Origin: Aliishimia sp039978895
GTDB lineage: Bacteria; Pseudomonadota; Alphaproteobacteria; Rhodobacterales; Rhodobacteraceae
Reading direction: 5' to 3'
NCBI GenBank assembly: GCA_039978895.1
Contig: JBDWAL010000018.1
Coordinates: 134,606-198,605, forward strand
DNA: 64,000 bases
Positions 1-8,167 of the stretch are shown one piece after another. Numbering within the stretch: position 1 is the stretch's first letter; each line of letters begins with the position of its first letter. The position numbers were made by a program, and so were the translations under genes. The notes beneath the pieces were generated by a model, which searched no databases, was not told the DNA's origin, and saw only the letters and a list, made by a program, of their open reading frames with translations.

Positions 1-804
1 CTCTCTGGGTTGATTTGGTCTGGCGACATCGAGACCTTGACCCTCACGCACAATGCGCAACCCGCGTTGATGGCCACGTCGATTGCGGCTTTGCGCGCAT
101 TGGACGCGGAGGGCCTTGGCATCGATCACGCCAGCTTTGTGGCAGGGCATTCGCTTGGAGAATACTCAGCGCTATGTGCCGCCGGGGCGTTAACGGTGGC
201 TGATACGGCGCGCCTGTTGCGTATCCGTGGTGAAGCCATGCAAAAAGCAGTCCCTGTCGGCGTTGGCGCAATGGCCGCGCTTTTGGGATTGGATTTTGAG
301 ACCGTCATGGAAGTGGCCAAAGACGCTGCCGAAGATGATGTTTGTCAGGCGGCAAACGACAATGATCCCGGACAAGTTGTTGTGTCAGGCCATTTGGGCG
401 CGGTTGAGCGCGCAACTTTGCTGGCCAAAGAACGCGGCGCCAAACGGGCTGTGATGTTGCCAGTAAGCGCACCATTCCATTGTGCGTTGATGGAGCCAGC
501 GGCCCGCGTCATGAAGGACGCGTTGGAAAACGTCGAAATCAAGACGCCTGTGGTTCCAGTTGTGGCAAATGTGCGCGCAGAGGCAGTTTCGGACCCGGCC
601 GTGATACGTGAGTTGCTGGTGGCACAGGTCACAGGGGCCGTGCGCTGGCGTGAAAGCGTTGCGTGGATGGCTGGACAGGGTGTGACAGAGCTATGGGAAA
701 TTGGGGCCGGCAAGGCGCTTTCGGGTATGGTGCGCCGGATTGATCGGGCCGTTGCGACCAAGGCAGTCGGCACTCCGGATGATATTGCAGCCCTTAAGGG
801 GTAA
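1..804 (+). CDS. fabD: malonyl-CoA:ACP transacylase, 5' end outside window
   Basis: Transfers malonyl from CoA to acyl carrier protein, the first committed loading step of type II fatty acid synthesis in the cytoplasm. The frame is open from base 1, so the true start and the first residues lie upstream of the window. Visible family marks are the nucleophile elbow GHSLGEYSAL (catalytic Ser in GHSLG) and the later His in the SAPFHCALM motif. It is followed 54 bp later by fabG, and acpP and fabF are nearby, which gives a classic fab cluster. Family membership is clear from motifs and context; only the missing N-terminus is uncertain. Confidence 0.95.
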   Translation, partial: LSGLIWSGDIETLTLTHNAQPALMATSIAALRALDAEGLGIDHASFVAGHSLGEYSALCAAGALTVADTARLLRIRGEAMQKAVPVGVGAMAALLGLDFETVMEVAKDAAEDDVCQAANDNDPGQVVVSGHLGAVERATLLAKERGAKRAVMLPVSAPFHCALMEPAARVMKDALENVEIKTPVVPVVANVRAEAVSDPAVIRELLVAQVTGAVRWRESVAWMAGQGVTELWEIGAGKALSGMVRRIDRAVATKAVGTPDDIAALKG

Positions 805-810
805 TGGGGC

Positions 811-832
811 GAAAATTTTTGCAAAAATTTTC
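811..832. repeat. perfect 22-bp palindrome between fabD and fabG
   Basis: The two 11-base arms GAAAATTTTTG and CAAAAATTTTC meet without a spacer, so the whole 22 bp reads the same on both strands. It lies between the fabD stop and the fabG ribosome-binding site. A hairpin without a loop is unlikely, so a DNA-binding site or a dispersed palindromic repeat is more plausible. The core contains TTTGCAAA. Confidence 0.7.
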
Positions 833-858
833 CCGCGCACAGAATAAAGGAAATCACT

Positions 859-1596
859 ATGTTTGATCTGACAGGAAAAGCGGCGCTGGTCACTGGCGCA
901 TCGGGTGGCATTGGGGCGGATATTGCACGTCGTCTGCATGCCGCAGGGGCGACAGTGGGGTTGTCGGGAACGCGGGTTGAGCCGCTGGAAGCTTTGGCCG
1001 CAGAGCTTGGTGAGCGCGCCCATGTTTTGCCGTGTAATCTGAGCGATGCGGAAGCTGTGACAGCGCTTCCCAAGCAAGCCATTGAGGCGATGGGCGCCGT
1101 TGATATTTTGGTAAACAATGCGGGGATCACACGTGACAATCTGTTCATGCGGATGTCTGACGACGAATGGCAATCGGTCATTGACGTGAATTTGGGTGCA
1201 ACTTTTCGCCTATGTAAGGGCGTTTTGCGCGGTATGATGAAAGCGCGTTGGGGCCGGATCATCAATATCAGTTCAGTGGTCGGCGCGACCGGAAACCCAG
1301 GCCAAGGAAATTATGCGGCGTCCAAAGCAGGCATGGTTGGCATGTCAAAAAGCCTTGCCTATGAGGTCGCCAGCCGCGGGATCACGGTGAATGCTGTGGC
1401 GCCGGGGTTCATCGAAACCGCGATGACGGACAAGCTGACGGACGATCAAAAAGCAGGTATTTTGGGCCAAATCCCGTCTGGGCGTATGGGCAAGCCAGAA
1501 GAGATCGCATCAGCCGTTTTGTATCTGGCCAGCCCGGATGCAGCGTATATTACGGGAACCACCTTGCATGTGAACGGTGGAATGGCGATGTTGTGA
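859..1596 (+). CDS. fabG: 3-oxoacyl-ACP reductase
   Basis: NADPH-dependent reduction of 3-oxoacyl-ACP in the fatty acid elongation cycle. 245 residues, the normal length for the short-chain dehydrogenase/reductase family. The Rossmann motif TGASGGIG is near residue 13, NNAG near 88, and the catalytic Ser and YAASK motif near 137-155. The start ATG is preceded by AAGGA at suitable spacing. It lies directly after fabD and before acpP, as in many proteobacterial fab clusters. Confidence 0.96.
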   Translation: MFDLTGKAALVTGASGGIGADIARRLHAAGATVGLSGTRVEPLEALAAELGERAHVLPCNLSDAEAVTALPKQAIEAMGAVDILVNNAGITRDNLFMRMSDDEWQSVIDVNLGATFRLCKGVLRGMMKARWGRIINISSVVGATGNPGQGNYAASKAGMVGMSKSLAYEVASRGITVNAVAPGFIETAMTDKLTDDQKAGILGQIPSGRMGKPEEIASAVLYLASPDAAYITGTTLHVNGGMAML

Positions 1597-1815
1597 TCAA
1601 CAAGCCGCGACACAATTCGGGTGCTTGCCATCTGCGCGTGTTGTAGCTATAGGCGGCGCAGAATTTCGCCCATAGTGGACCTATGCGTCTGTTATGGGTC
1701 CTCGGGACTGCCGGGGTTCAACCGCCCTAAATGGGCATTCAAGGCCATCCCAAGACAGGGGGGTCGTACAAGGTCACATCTCAAAGTGTGACATCAAGGA
1801 TGAGGACTGAACAGC
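1597..1815 (+). other. acpP leader region with small inverted repeats
   Basis: 219 bp without a gene. It holds the pair CCCATA/TATGGG around 1670-1706 and the perfect hairpin GTCACA (1773-1778) with TGTGAC (1787-1792), which ends about 24 bases before the acpP start. Probably the acpP promoter and 5' leader; no promoter boxes were assigned with confidence. Confidence 0.35.
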
Positions 1816-2049
1816 ATGAGCGACGTCGCAGATCGTGTAAAGAAAATCGTTGTGGACCACTTGGGTGTGGAAGAAGACAAAGTGGCTGAAAACGCCTCTT
1901 TCATCGATGATCTGGGTGCAGACAGCCTCGATACCGTTGAACTGGTAATGGCCTTCGAAGAAGAATTCGGCATCGAAATTCCCGATGACGCAGCCGAGAC
2001 CATCCAGACATTTGGCGATGCAGTTAAATTCATCACCGAAGCTGCTTAA
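1816..2049 (+). CDS. acpP: acyl carrier protein
   Basis: Small acidic carrier that holds growing acyl chains on a phosphopantetheine arm. 77 residues, the usual length. The attachment Ser is in the hallmark GADSLDTVEL motif (Ser about residue 37). A strong ribosome-binding site (AAGGATGAGG) precedes the ATG. A clear rho-independent terminator follows, so acpP is the end of its transcript. The 219-bp upstream gap suggests its own promoter, as is usual for this abundant protein. Confidence 0.97.
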   Translation: MSDVADRVKKIVVDHLGVEEDKVAENASFIDDLGADSLDTVELVMAFEEEFGIEIPDDAAETIQTFGDAVKFITEAA

Positions 2050-2070
2050 GCTTTAAGCAACCTAATTTGA

Positions 2071-2106
2071 ACGGCGTCTTTTCTAGCGGAAAGGCGCCGT
2101 TTTTTT
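2071..2106 (+). terminator. rho-independent terminator after acpP
   Basis: ACGGCGTCTTT pairs with AAAGGCGCCGT (one G-T pair) across a short loop and is followed by six T residues. Confidence 0.9.
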
Positions 2107-2194
2107 GTGCGAATCTGATTCTGGGGCTGACAAGTCGGCCATGTCTCGTCACGATGTCATCAATCAAAAAAAGACGATACGAGGCAGTTTTGTA

Positions 2195-2773
2195 ATGCGG
2201 GCGATTCCCCCAATCCGTACAGCACGGCTATCTTTGCGTGCGATGTTGCCGCAAGATTTTGATCGGTATGCGCAAATTTGGGCATGCCCAGAAACAGTGG
2301 CCTATATCGGGGGGCGGCCTTGGGATCGTTCTCGCGCATGGGCATCTTTCTTACATAATGCAGGTCATTGGGCCGTTACCGGGTTTGGTCAATGGGCGAT
2401 CCACCCACATGGCGCACCGGATATGATGGGCCAAGCGGGCTTTTTTCTGGGACGCGCAGGTTTGGGCGATGATTTCGATACCTTCCCAGAGGCGGGTTGG
2501 ATGTTACACCCAGACGCACAAGGGCAAGGTCTTGGCGAGGAAGCCGCACAAGCCGCACATGATTGGTTTGACCGAGTTATCACCGGGCCGCTAGTGTGCA
2601 AAATCGCATCTCAACACAGTCGATCTTTGGAAATCGCCGAAAGTCTAGGCTATGCGCCAATGCGGGATATCGCCATGGATGGAGACCCGGTGCGTTTGTT
2701 AATTCGCCGCAACCCACCGGGGGGATCGCGCAATCTTTTTGAACCTGCTGCGGAAGAAATAAGAAGACCTTAG
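2195..2773 (+). CDS. GNAT-family N-acetyltransferase
   Basis: Predicted acetyl-CoA-dependent acetyltransferase of the RimJ/RimL type, 192 residues; the substrate is unknown. The opening RTARLSLRAMLPQDFD is typical of this subgroup, and the acetyl-CoA loop is seen as HPDAQGQGLGEEA. The frame is open from 2105, but that region overlaps the acpP terminator. The ATG at 2195 has GAGG eight bases upstream and begins the recognisable domain, so I place the start there. It stands alone between acpP and the HisA-like gene. Confidence 0.85.
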   Translation: MRAIPPIRTARLSLRAMLPQDFDRYAQIWACPETVAYIGGRPWDRSRAWASFLHNAGHWAVTGFGQWAIHPHGAPDMMGQAGFFLGRAGLGDDFDTFPEAGWMLHPDAQGQGLGEEAAQAAHDWFDRVITGPLVCKIASQHSRSLEIAESLGYAPMRDIAMDGDPVRLLIRRNPPGGSRNLFEPAAEEIRRP

Positions 2774-2849
2774 GGCGGTTATGCAGCCTGTGGTAGTGTG
2801 AGTGCGACTCATGTGTCGGGGGGGCAGGGTCGCACCAAAGGAGACTGCT

Positions 2850-3593
2850 ATGATACTTTATCCAACACTAGAATTGCTCGGCGGACGGTGCGTGTCACTG
2901 GAGGGCGGGCAAATAAGCGCCCCGTCCTTGTGGCATGTCGATCCGATTGAGACAGCGCGCAGCTGGGCAGCCGCAGGCGCTGGCTGGATGCACATCACAG
3001 ATTTTGACGCCATCGAGGGACGCGGGGACAACGCCGATTTGATCCGGGACCTGATCCGAACGGTCGGCATTCCCGTTCAAGTGTCTGGCGGGTGTCGCAG
3101 TGCTGACAGTGTGGCGCGCTGGATAGATTCCGGGGCAGGGCGCGTTGTCGTGTCGACCTTGGCGTCTCGTGATCCTGAGGCCGTGAAGTCCTTGACGCGC
3201 TACTACCCTGACCAAATCGTTTTGTCGGTGGATGTGTCGGATGGGCGGGTCATGACGGATGGCTGGCGTCAAGCAAGCGCTTATGCGCCGGGTGACTTTG
3301 TGGCGGCGTTCAATGACAGCGCTTTGGCTGGAGTCGTGGTGACGGATATCGACAGCGATGTTGCGGATCGTGATGCCCAACTTGGGTTGATTTCTGGCTT
3401 GGCTGCAACCGCGCGCGCGCCGGTGATTGCCAGCGGTGTTGTGCGCTGCTTGGATGATGTGGCGCGGTTGAAATATGTGCCCAATATCGCGGGTGCTTTG
3501 ATCGGGCGGGCGTTATTTCGCAAACAAGTCGATCTCGGCGAGGCGCTGACGATTGCGCAACCTGCGCCCGAACCCGTAGCTGAGTTCATCTAA
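2850..3593 (+). CDS. diverged HisA/HisF-family TIM-barrel protein
   Basis: 247 residues, about the length of HisA (ProFAR isomerase of histidine synthesis), with the same layout: ITDFDAIEG near 49, VQVSGG near 77, VDVSDG near 127, VTDID near 165 and a late phosphate loop VIASG near 192. Several active-site positions differ. The N-terminal catalytic Asp position is Glu8 (TLEL instead of ALDL), the loop after TDID lacks the usual RDG, and the phosphate-binding GGV is GVV. The ATG at 2850 has AAAGGAG upstream. It sits among fab genes and no other his gene is in view. It may have changed substrate or lost isomerase activity; a functional HisA here is possible but less likely. Confidence 0.75.
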   Translation: MILYPTLELLGGRCVSLEGGQISAPSLWHVDPIETARSWAAAGAGWMHITDFDAIEGRGDNADLIRDLIRTVGIPVQVSGGCRSADSVARWIDSGAGRVVVSTLASRDPEAVKSLTRYYPDQIVLSVDVSDGRVMTDGWRQASAYAPGDFVAAFNDSALAGVVVTDIDSDVADRDAQLGLISGLAATARAPVIASGVVRCLDDVARLKYVPNIAGALIGRALFRKQVDLGEALTIAQPAPEPVAEFI

Positions 3594-3728
3594 GTCGCAC
3601 TTGTTTGAGCAATGCGCGGCGCAAGATGTAGAGGCGCTATTGCCCCTTACCCCTATCACGGGTTATGACCGTCTAAGACAAACCGCAGCAAATCAAGCTG
3701 CGGACAGACCTTGGGCGAGGGCAAGTAT

Positions 3729-4985
3729 ATGCGCAGAGTTGTAGTCACTGGATTGGGGCTCGTGACCCCATTGGGCGATGGTGTTGAAACCAGTTGGAGC
3801 CGCATTCTGGACGGCCAATCCGGAGCGGGACCAATCACAGGGTTTGACACCGAAGGATTGGTCACCACCTATGCATGTGAAGTGCCCTTAGGGGACGGGG
3901 ACGACGGAAGTTTCAACGCCGACACCTACATGGCGCCAAAAGATCAGCGCAAAGTCGACACGTTCATTCTGTTTGGTTTGGCGGCTGCACAGCAAGCGGT
4001 TGAAGACAGCGGATGGATGCCAGAAGACCGCGAAGCGCTTGAAAGAACAGGTGTTTTGATCGGTTCCGGCATTGGTGGGTTGAACTCAATCGCCAACACT
4101 GCGGTGATGATGGAACAAAAAGGGCCACGTCGTGTCAGCCCATTTTTTGTTCCCGGCGCATTGATCAATTTGATCTCTGGGCAGGTAAGCATCAAGTACG
4201 GATTTCGTGGGCCAAACCATTCGGTTGTGACGGCTTGTTCGACGGGGGCGCATGCGATTGGGGATGCATCAAGGCTGATCCAACATGGCGACGCGGATGT
4301 GATGGTGGCAGGCGGCGCGGAAGCGGCGATTTGCAAGATCGGGATTGCAGGGTTCAACGCGTGCAAAGCCTTGTCGACCAAACGTGCGGATGATCCAAAA
4401 GCAGCTTCGCGTCCCTATGATGCAGATCGTGATGGGTTTGTGATGGGCGAAGGTGCGGGCATCGTTGTGCTTGAAGAATACGAGCACGCCGTGGCGCGTG
4501 GTGCAAAAATATACGCAGAAGTAAAGGGTTACGGGCTGTCAGGGGATGCGTATCACATCACCGCCCCGTCCGAGGATGGCGACGGTGCGGAGCGTGCCAT
4601 GCGCGCGGCCTTGCGCAATGCCGGGCTTGAGCCATCTGACATCGATTACATCAACGCGCATGGCACATCGACCATGGCGGACACGATTGAGTTAGGTGCT
4701 GTTGAGCGGATGCTGGGCGATCATGCGAACAGCGTGACCATGTCTTCGACCAAATCTGCAACCGGGCACTTGTTGGGGGCGGCTGGGGCCATTGAAGCGA
4801 TCTTTTCGATCCTGGCGATCCGCGATCAAGTTTGCCCGCCGACGATCAATCTGGATAACCCTGCTGTGGAAACTGCGCTGGACCTTGCGGCGAATGCGAA
4901 AGTTGAGCGGAACGTCGATGTTGCGTTGTCAAATTCCTTTGGGTTTGGCGGCACCAATGCAAGCGTGATCTTCGGGAAGGTTTGA
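3729..4985 (+). CDS. fabF: beta-ketoacyl-ACP synthase II
   Basis: Condenses malonyl-ACP with acyl-ACP during chain elongation. 418 residues, normal for FabF. The catalytic Cys lies in VTACSTGAHAIGDA and the two catalytic His in INAHGTST and SATGHLLGAAG; the Gly-rich tail SFGFGGTNAS is intact. The frame opens 18 bases earlier at a TTG, but the ATG at 3729 has GAGG eight bases upstream and begins the family N-terminus MRRVVVTGLGLVTPLG. Its stop is closely followed by mltG, so the two are probably cotranscribed. Confidence 0.96.
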   Translation: MRRVVVTGLGLVTPLGDGVETSWSRILDGQSGAGPITGFDTEGLVTTYACEVPLGDGDDGSFNADTYMAPKDQRKVDTFILFGLAAAQQAVEDSGWMPEDREALERTGVLIGSGIGGLNSIANTAVMMEQKGPRRVSPFFVPGALINLISGQVSIKYGFRGPNHSVVTACSTGAHAIGDASRLIQHGDADVMVAGGAEAAICKIGIAGFNACKALSTKRADDPKAASRPYDADRDGFVMGEGAGIVVLEEYEHAVARGAKIYAEVKGYGLSGDAYHITAPSEDGDGAERAMRAALRNAGLEPSDIDYINAHGTSTMADTIELGAVERMLGDHANSVTMSSTKSATGHLLGAAGAIEAIFSILAIRDQVCPPTINLDNPAVETALDLAANAKVERNVDVALSNSFGFGGTNASVIFGKV

Positions 4986-4990
4986 CTTCT

Positions 4991-6151
4991 ATGTGGCGAC
5001 ATATCGCGTCAAATGCTGTTACTTTTCTTATGGTTGGGCTGTTCTTACTGGGGGGTGTGATCCTTTGGGGGCGCGGCGAATACGCGGCTGCTGGGCCGCT
5101 AGATGCGCCCATGTGCTTGCAAGTGGAGCGCGGCAGCACCATGTCACGCGTGTCGCAGAATTTGGCGTCACAAGAGGCGATTTCGAACCCATCAATCTTT
5201 CGGATTGGGGCGGACTACGAGGAAAAATCTGGGCTGTTGAAAGCCGGATCTTTCTTGATTTCGCCGGGTGCGTCGATGGCGGAAATCGTGGACACGGTGA
5301 CACGGGGTGGTGCGTCCACATGTGGGACGGAAGTTGTGTATCGCATCGGTGTGAACCGCTTGCGCATCCAAGTTCGAGAGCTTGATCCAGCGACAAATCG
5401 CTTTGTGGAAAAGGCCGAATTTGACGTAGGCGAAGATGATGTTTCGCCTTTGTATCAAGAGGTTAAGGTGGAGGCTGACACACGGTTTCGCATCGCTTTG
5501 GCGGAAGGCGTGACATCGTGGCAAGTGGTCAATGCGCTGCGCGGTATGGATGTGCTTGCAGGCGAGGTCGACGCGATCCCGCCAGAGGGGGCTTTGGCGC
5601 CTGACAGCTATGAAGTGCGGCCCGGCGACGATCGGGCGGAACTGGTGACACAAATGGAAGAGGCGCAAGTGGAACGGATCAGCGATGTCTGGGCCGGGCG
5701 TGACAGCGGCATCCCTTTGAATTCGCCTGAAGAATTGCTGACCTTGGCTTCCATTGTTGAGAAAGAAACCGGGGTTGCGGAAGAACGTGGACAGGTCGCG
5801 TCTGTGTTTGTGAACCGGTTGAACCGTGGCATGAGATTACAGACCGATCCGACGGTTATATATGGCATTACCAAGGGCGAAGGCGTGCTTGGACGTGGAT
5901 TGCGACGAAGTGAGCTTCGCGCCGCAACGCCTTGGAATACATACGTTATTGAGGGTCTGCCACCGACGCCAATCGCCAATCCGGGGCTGGCCAGTTTGCA
6001 AGCGGCGGCCAATCCAGACAGCTCTCCGTTTATCTTCTTTGTGGCGGATGGAACGGGCGGACACGCCTTTGCAGAGACGCTCGACCAGCATAACGCCAAT
6101 GTGGCCAGATGGCGCCAGATTGAAGCGGAGCGCACAAACACCGACAATTAA
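4991..6151 (+). CDS. mltG: endolytic murein transglycosylase MltG
   Basis: Membrane-anchored lytic transglycosylase (YceG family) that cleaves nascent peptidoglycan strands and so terminates glycan chains. 386 residues. One N-terminal membrane segment (about 8-27) is followed by a periplasmic LysM-like region and the catalytic domain, with the signature ASIVEKETG carrying the catalytic Glu and VNRLNRGMRLQTDPTVIYG after it. A TTG at 4982 overlaps the fabF stop, but the ATG at 4991 has GGGAAGG about ten bases upstream and is preferred. Confidence 0.93.
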   Translation: MWRHIASNAVTFLMVGLFLLGGVILWGRGEYAAAGPLDAPMCLQVERGSTMSRVSQNLASQEAISNPSIFRIGADYEEKSGLLKAGSFLISPGASMAEIVDTVTRGGASTCGTEVVYRIGVNRLRIQVRELDPATNRFVEKAEFDVGEDDVSPLYQEVKVEADTRFRIALAEGVTSWQVVNALRGMDVLAGEVDAIPPEGALAPDSYEVRPGDDRAELVTQMEEAQVERISDVWAGRDSGIPLNSPEELLTLASIVEKETGVAEERGQVASVFVNRLNRGMRLQTDPTVIYGITKGEGVLGRGLRRSELRAATPWNTYVIEGLPPTPIANPGLASLQAAANPDSSPFIFFVADGTGGHAFAETLDQHNANVARWRQIEAERTNTDN

Positions 6152-6474
6152 GCAATCACGGTATGTGAGTTGTGATCTGCGGTCGCTGAAAAGCACCGTT
6201 CGTTGGGTGTTGCATTGTTAACGACCAACGAACGCTGTTTGTTGCGTTTTTGACGAAATAGCGTTCGGTGGGGTAAGGATTTAGTAGGGTTTTATTAAGC
6301 AATATTAAACACTTAACGGACGCCGTTAACGAAAAATGAATTGACAAACTGTGAATTTCTCTGTAGAACTCACAGCACGCTAGAAGACATGATCACTTCC
6401 GTTTGGAGCAACACGCTTCACGCCACATCATGTCTCTCGTGCGGGGCACCCTTCTGAAAATGAGGTAACCCCAC
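6152..6474 (+). promoter_or_regulatory. GTA control region and leader
   Basis: 323 bp without a gene between mltG and gp1. From left to right: a 10-bp inverted repeat CGTTCGTTGG (6197-6206) with CCAACGAACG (6225-6234), possibly the mltG terminator; TTAA tetramers at 6218, 6295, 6305, 6313 and 6326; the palindrome TTAACGG/CCGTTAA (6313-6329); a promoter (6341-6369); and a leader with the inverted repeat AGACATGAT (6385-6393) and ATCATGTCT (6427-6435). A ribosome-binding site GAGGT (6462-6466) precedes gp1. Confidence 0.65.
6341..6369 (+). promoter_or_regulatory. sigma70-type promoter for the GTA cluster
   Basis: The -35 box TTGACA (6341-6346) and the -10-like box TAGAAC (6364-6369) are separated by 17 bp. 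It lies 12 bp downstream of the TTAACGG/CCGTTAA palindrome and about 105 bp before the gp1 start. RcGTA transcription is known to depend on GafA and, indirectly, CtrA; which protein would bind the palindrome here is inference. Confidence 0.6.
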
Positions 6475-6801
6475 ATGACCATGATCAAACTTGAGCAAAA
6501 GATCAAAGAGCAAGAAGAGCTGTTGGAAATCGCGCGCGGAGAAGTCCGTCGCTTGATGAAGGAGATTATCGACTTTCGCAAAACCCTAGAGTCACCGAAC
6601 GGTGATGCAACATCTTCGAAAGTTCCAGAGATTAAAAATCTGGGCACTCTCGTGAAATCCTGCATAGAGGTGGAGAAACAACTTGGAAAATGTGAAGACG
6701 AACGAGCCGGAATCGCCCAATGCGGCGTCGCCTTCGACCTTAGAGCAGCCCGGGATTCGATTGGGTGCAAGCTGGATAGCCTCCGCCGATGCTGTGATTA
6801 A
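6475..6801 (+). CDS. GTA gp1, small terminase
   Basis: 108 residues, corresponding by position and character to RcGTA gp1, described as an unusual small terminase that works with gp2 in DNA packaging. The N-terminal half is a charged helix with strong coiled-coil character (residues about 4-40), followed by a second helical stretch VKSCIEVEKQLGKCEDER. The start is supported by GAGGT eight bases upstream. Its 3' end overlaps the start of gp2 by 119 bases in another frame. The assignment rests mainly on synteny, because the sequence is weakly conserved in this family. Confidence 0.75.
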   Translation: MTMIKLEQKIKEQEELLEIARGEVRRLMKEIIDFRKTLESPNGDATSSKVPEIKNLGTLVKSCIEVEKQLGKCEDERAGIAQCGVAFDLRAARDSIGCKLDSLRRCCD

Positions 6802-8101
6802 AGACCTATTCTTGCAAAATTTGGACGAGGGAGAGCTTCGCGCTCTCCCTTACTTATTTGAGTTCTGGGCCATGCCGCATCAACTCGCGCCGAGCGGGGA
6901 TTGGCGGTCTTGGGTCATTTTAGGCGGGCGCGGTGCGGGCAAGACGCGTGCAGGTGCGGAATGGGTTCGCGCGCAAGTCGAGGGGGCAATGCCGTTTGAT
7001 CCCGGTAAAGCCAGTCGTGTGGCATTGGTCGGCGAAACCATCGACCAAGTGCGCGACGTGATGATATTTGGCGAAAGCGGGATATTAGCCTGTTCGCCAG
7101 AAGACCGCCGCCCCACATGGGAAGCCGGGCGTAAGCGTTTGGTCTGGCCCAACGGGGCCGTGGCCACCGTGCATTCCGCGTTCAACCCCGAGGGTCTGCG
7201 CGGGCCGCAATTTGATGCGGCATGGGTCGACGAGTTGGCCAAGTGGCCCAATGCGGAAAACACCTGGGACATGCTGCAATTTGCGCTGCGATTGGGCGAT
7301 GATCCGCGCTGTTGCGTCACCACGACGCCCAAGAACGTCGATGTGTTGAAGCGGTTGTTGAAATCGCCATCAACCGTGCAAACCCATGCCAAGACCGAAG
7401 CCAACCGGGCCAATCTGGCGGATTCGTTTTTGAAGGAAGTGCGCGAGCGCTACAAGAACACCCGTTTGGGGCGCCAAGAATTGGACGGAGTTTTGCTGGC
7501 GGATGCAGAAGGGGCGCTTTGGACATCTGCGATGATCGAAGCGGCGCAAGCCAAGCGATTGCCGGATTTGGACCGGATCGTGGTGGCGCTAGATCCGGCT
7601 GTGACCAGTGGATCAAGTGCGGACGAGTGCGGGATCATCGTGGCGGGGGCGGTGACGCAAGGACCTGTGCAGGACTGGCGGGCCTATGTGTTGGCGGATC
7701 GAACCATCTCGGGGGCATCACCCTTGCAATGGGCCGAAGCCGCCGTTGAGGCGATGAAGGAATTTGACGCGGATCGGTTGGTGGCAGAAGTGAACCAAGG
7801 CGGTGATCTGGTCGAGCAAGTCGTGCGCCAAGTCGACCCGCTGGTGCCCTTTACCAAAGTTCATGCCACACGGGGCAAGATCATCCGCGCCGAGCCTGTG
7901 GCGGCTTTATATGAGCAAGGGCGGGTCTTTCATGTGGACAGCATGCCAGCACTTGAGGATCAAATGGTGCAAATGACGACGCTTGGGTACAAGGGCACCG
8001 GCAGTCCGGATCGGGTGGATGCGTTGGTTTGGGCGCTGCACGCGTTGATCGTAGGCAAGCGCAAGGATGACGGGCGCATGGCGGCGGTGCGCAGTCTGTA
8101 G
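6683..8101 (+). CDS. GTA gp2, large terminase (TerL)
   Basis: ATP-driven packaging motor and headful nuclease. Walker A GGRGAGKT is at about residues 81-88, Walker B DAAWVDE near 178-184, and the RNase-H-like nuclease begins with ALDPAVTSG (Asp about 304). 472 residues from the TTG at 6683, which has GGAG seven bases upstream. The conserved domain begins near residue 30 (ASWIASADAV), so a later start, for example TTG near 6761, cannot be excluded. The long overlap with gp1 suggests translational coupling. Confidence 0.92.
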   Translation: MENVKTNEPESPNAASPSTLEQPGIRLGASWIASADAVIKDLFLQNLDEGELRALPYLFEFWAMPHQLAPSGDWRSWVILGGRGAGKTRAGAEWVRAQVEGAMPFDPGKASRVALVGETIDQVRDVMIFGESGILACSPEDRRPTWEAGRKRLVWPNGAVATVHSAFNPEGLRGPQFDAAWVDELAKWPNAENTWDMLQFALRLGDDPRCCVTTTPKNVDVLKRLLKSPSTVQTHAKTEANRANLADSFLKEVRERYKNTRLGRQELDGVLLADAEGALWTSAMIEAAQAKRLPDLDRIVVALDPAVTSGSSADECGIIVAGAVTQGPVQDWRAYVLADRTISGASPLQWAEAAVEAMKEFDADRLVAEVNQGGDLVEQVVRQVDPLVPFTKVHATRGKIIRAEPVAALYEQGRVFHVDSMPALEDQMVQMTTLGYKGTGSPDRVDALVWALHALIVGKRKDDGRMAAVRSL

Positions 8102-8142
8102 GCAAGCCCCAAAGCCCACACACATACGCATTCTTCACGCAG

Positions 8143-8167
8143 CGCGTCCCCAAGGGGGCGCGTTTTT
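8143..8167 (+). terminator. terminator-like hairpin between gp2 and gp3
   Basis: CGCGTCCCC pairs with GGGGGCGCG (one T-G pair, tiny loop), followed by five T residues. An outer stem GCCCCAAA (8106-8113) with TTTGGGGC (8171-8178) encloses it. It could separate terminase from structural-gene transcription. Confidence 0.65.

Noticed and set aside
345..1265. 306-codon minus-strand frame over fabD and fabG
   Set aside because: Antisense to two clear genes and runs across their boundary; no domain.
1660..1730. tRNA-like T-loop sequence GGTTCAA before acpP
   Set aside because: No acceptor or anticodon stem could be folded around it.
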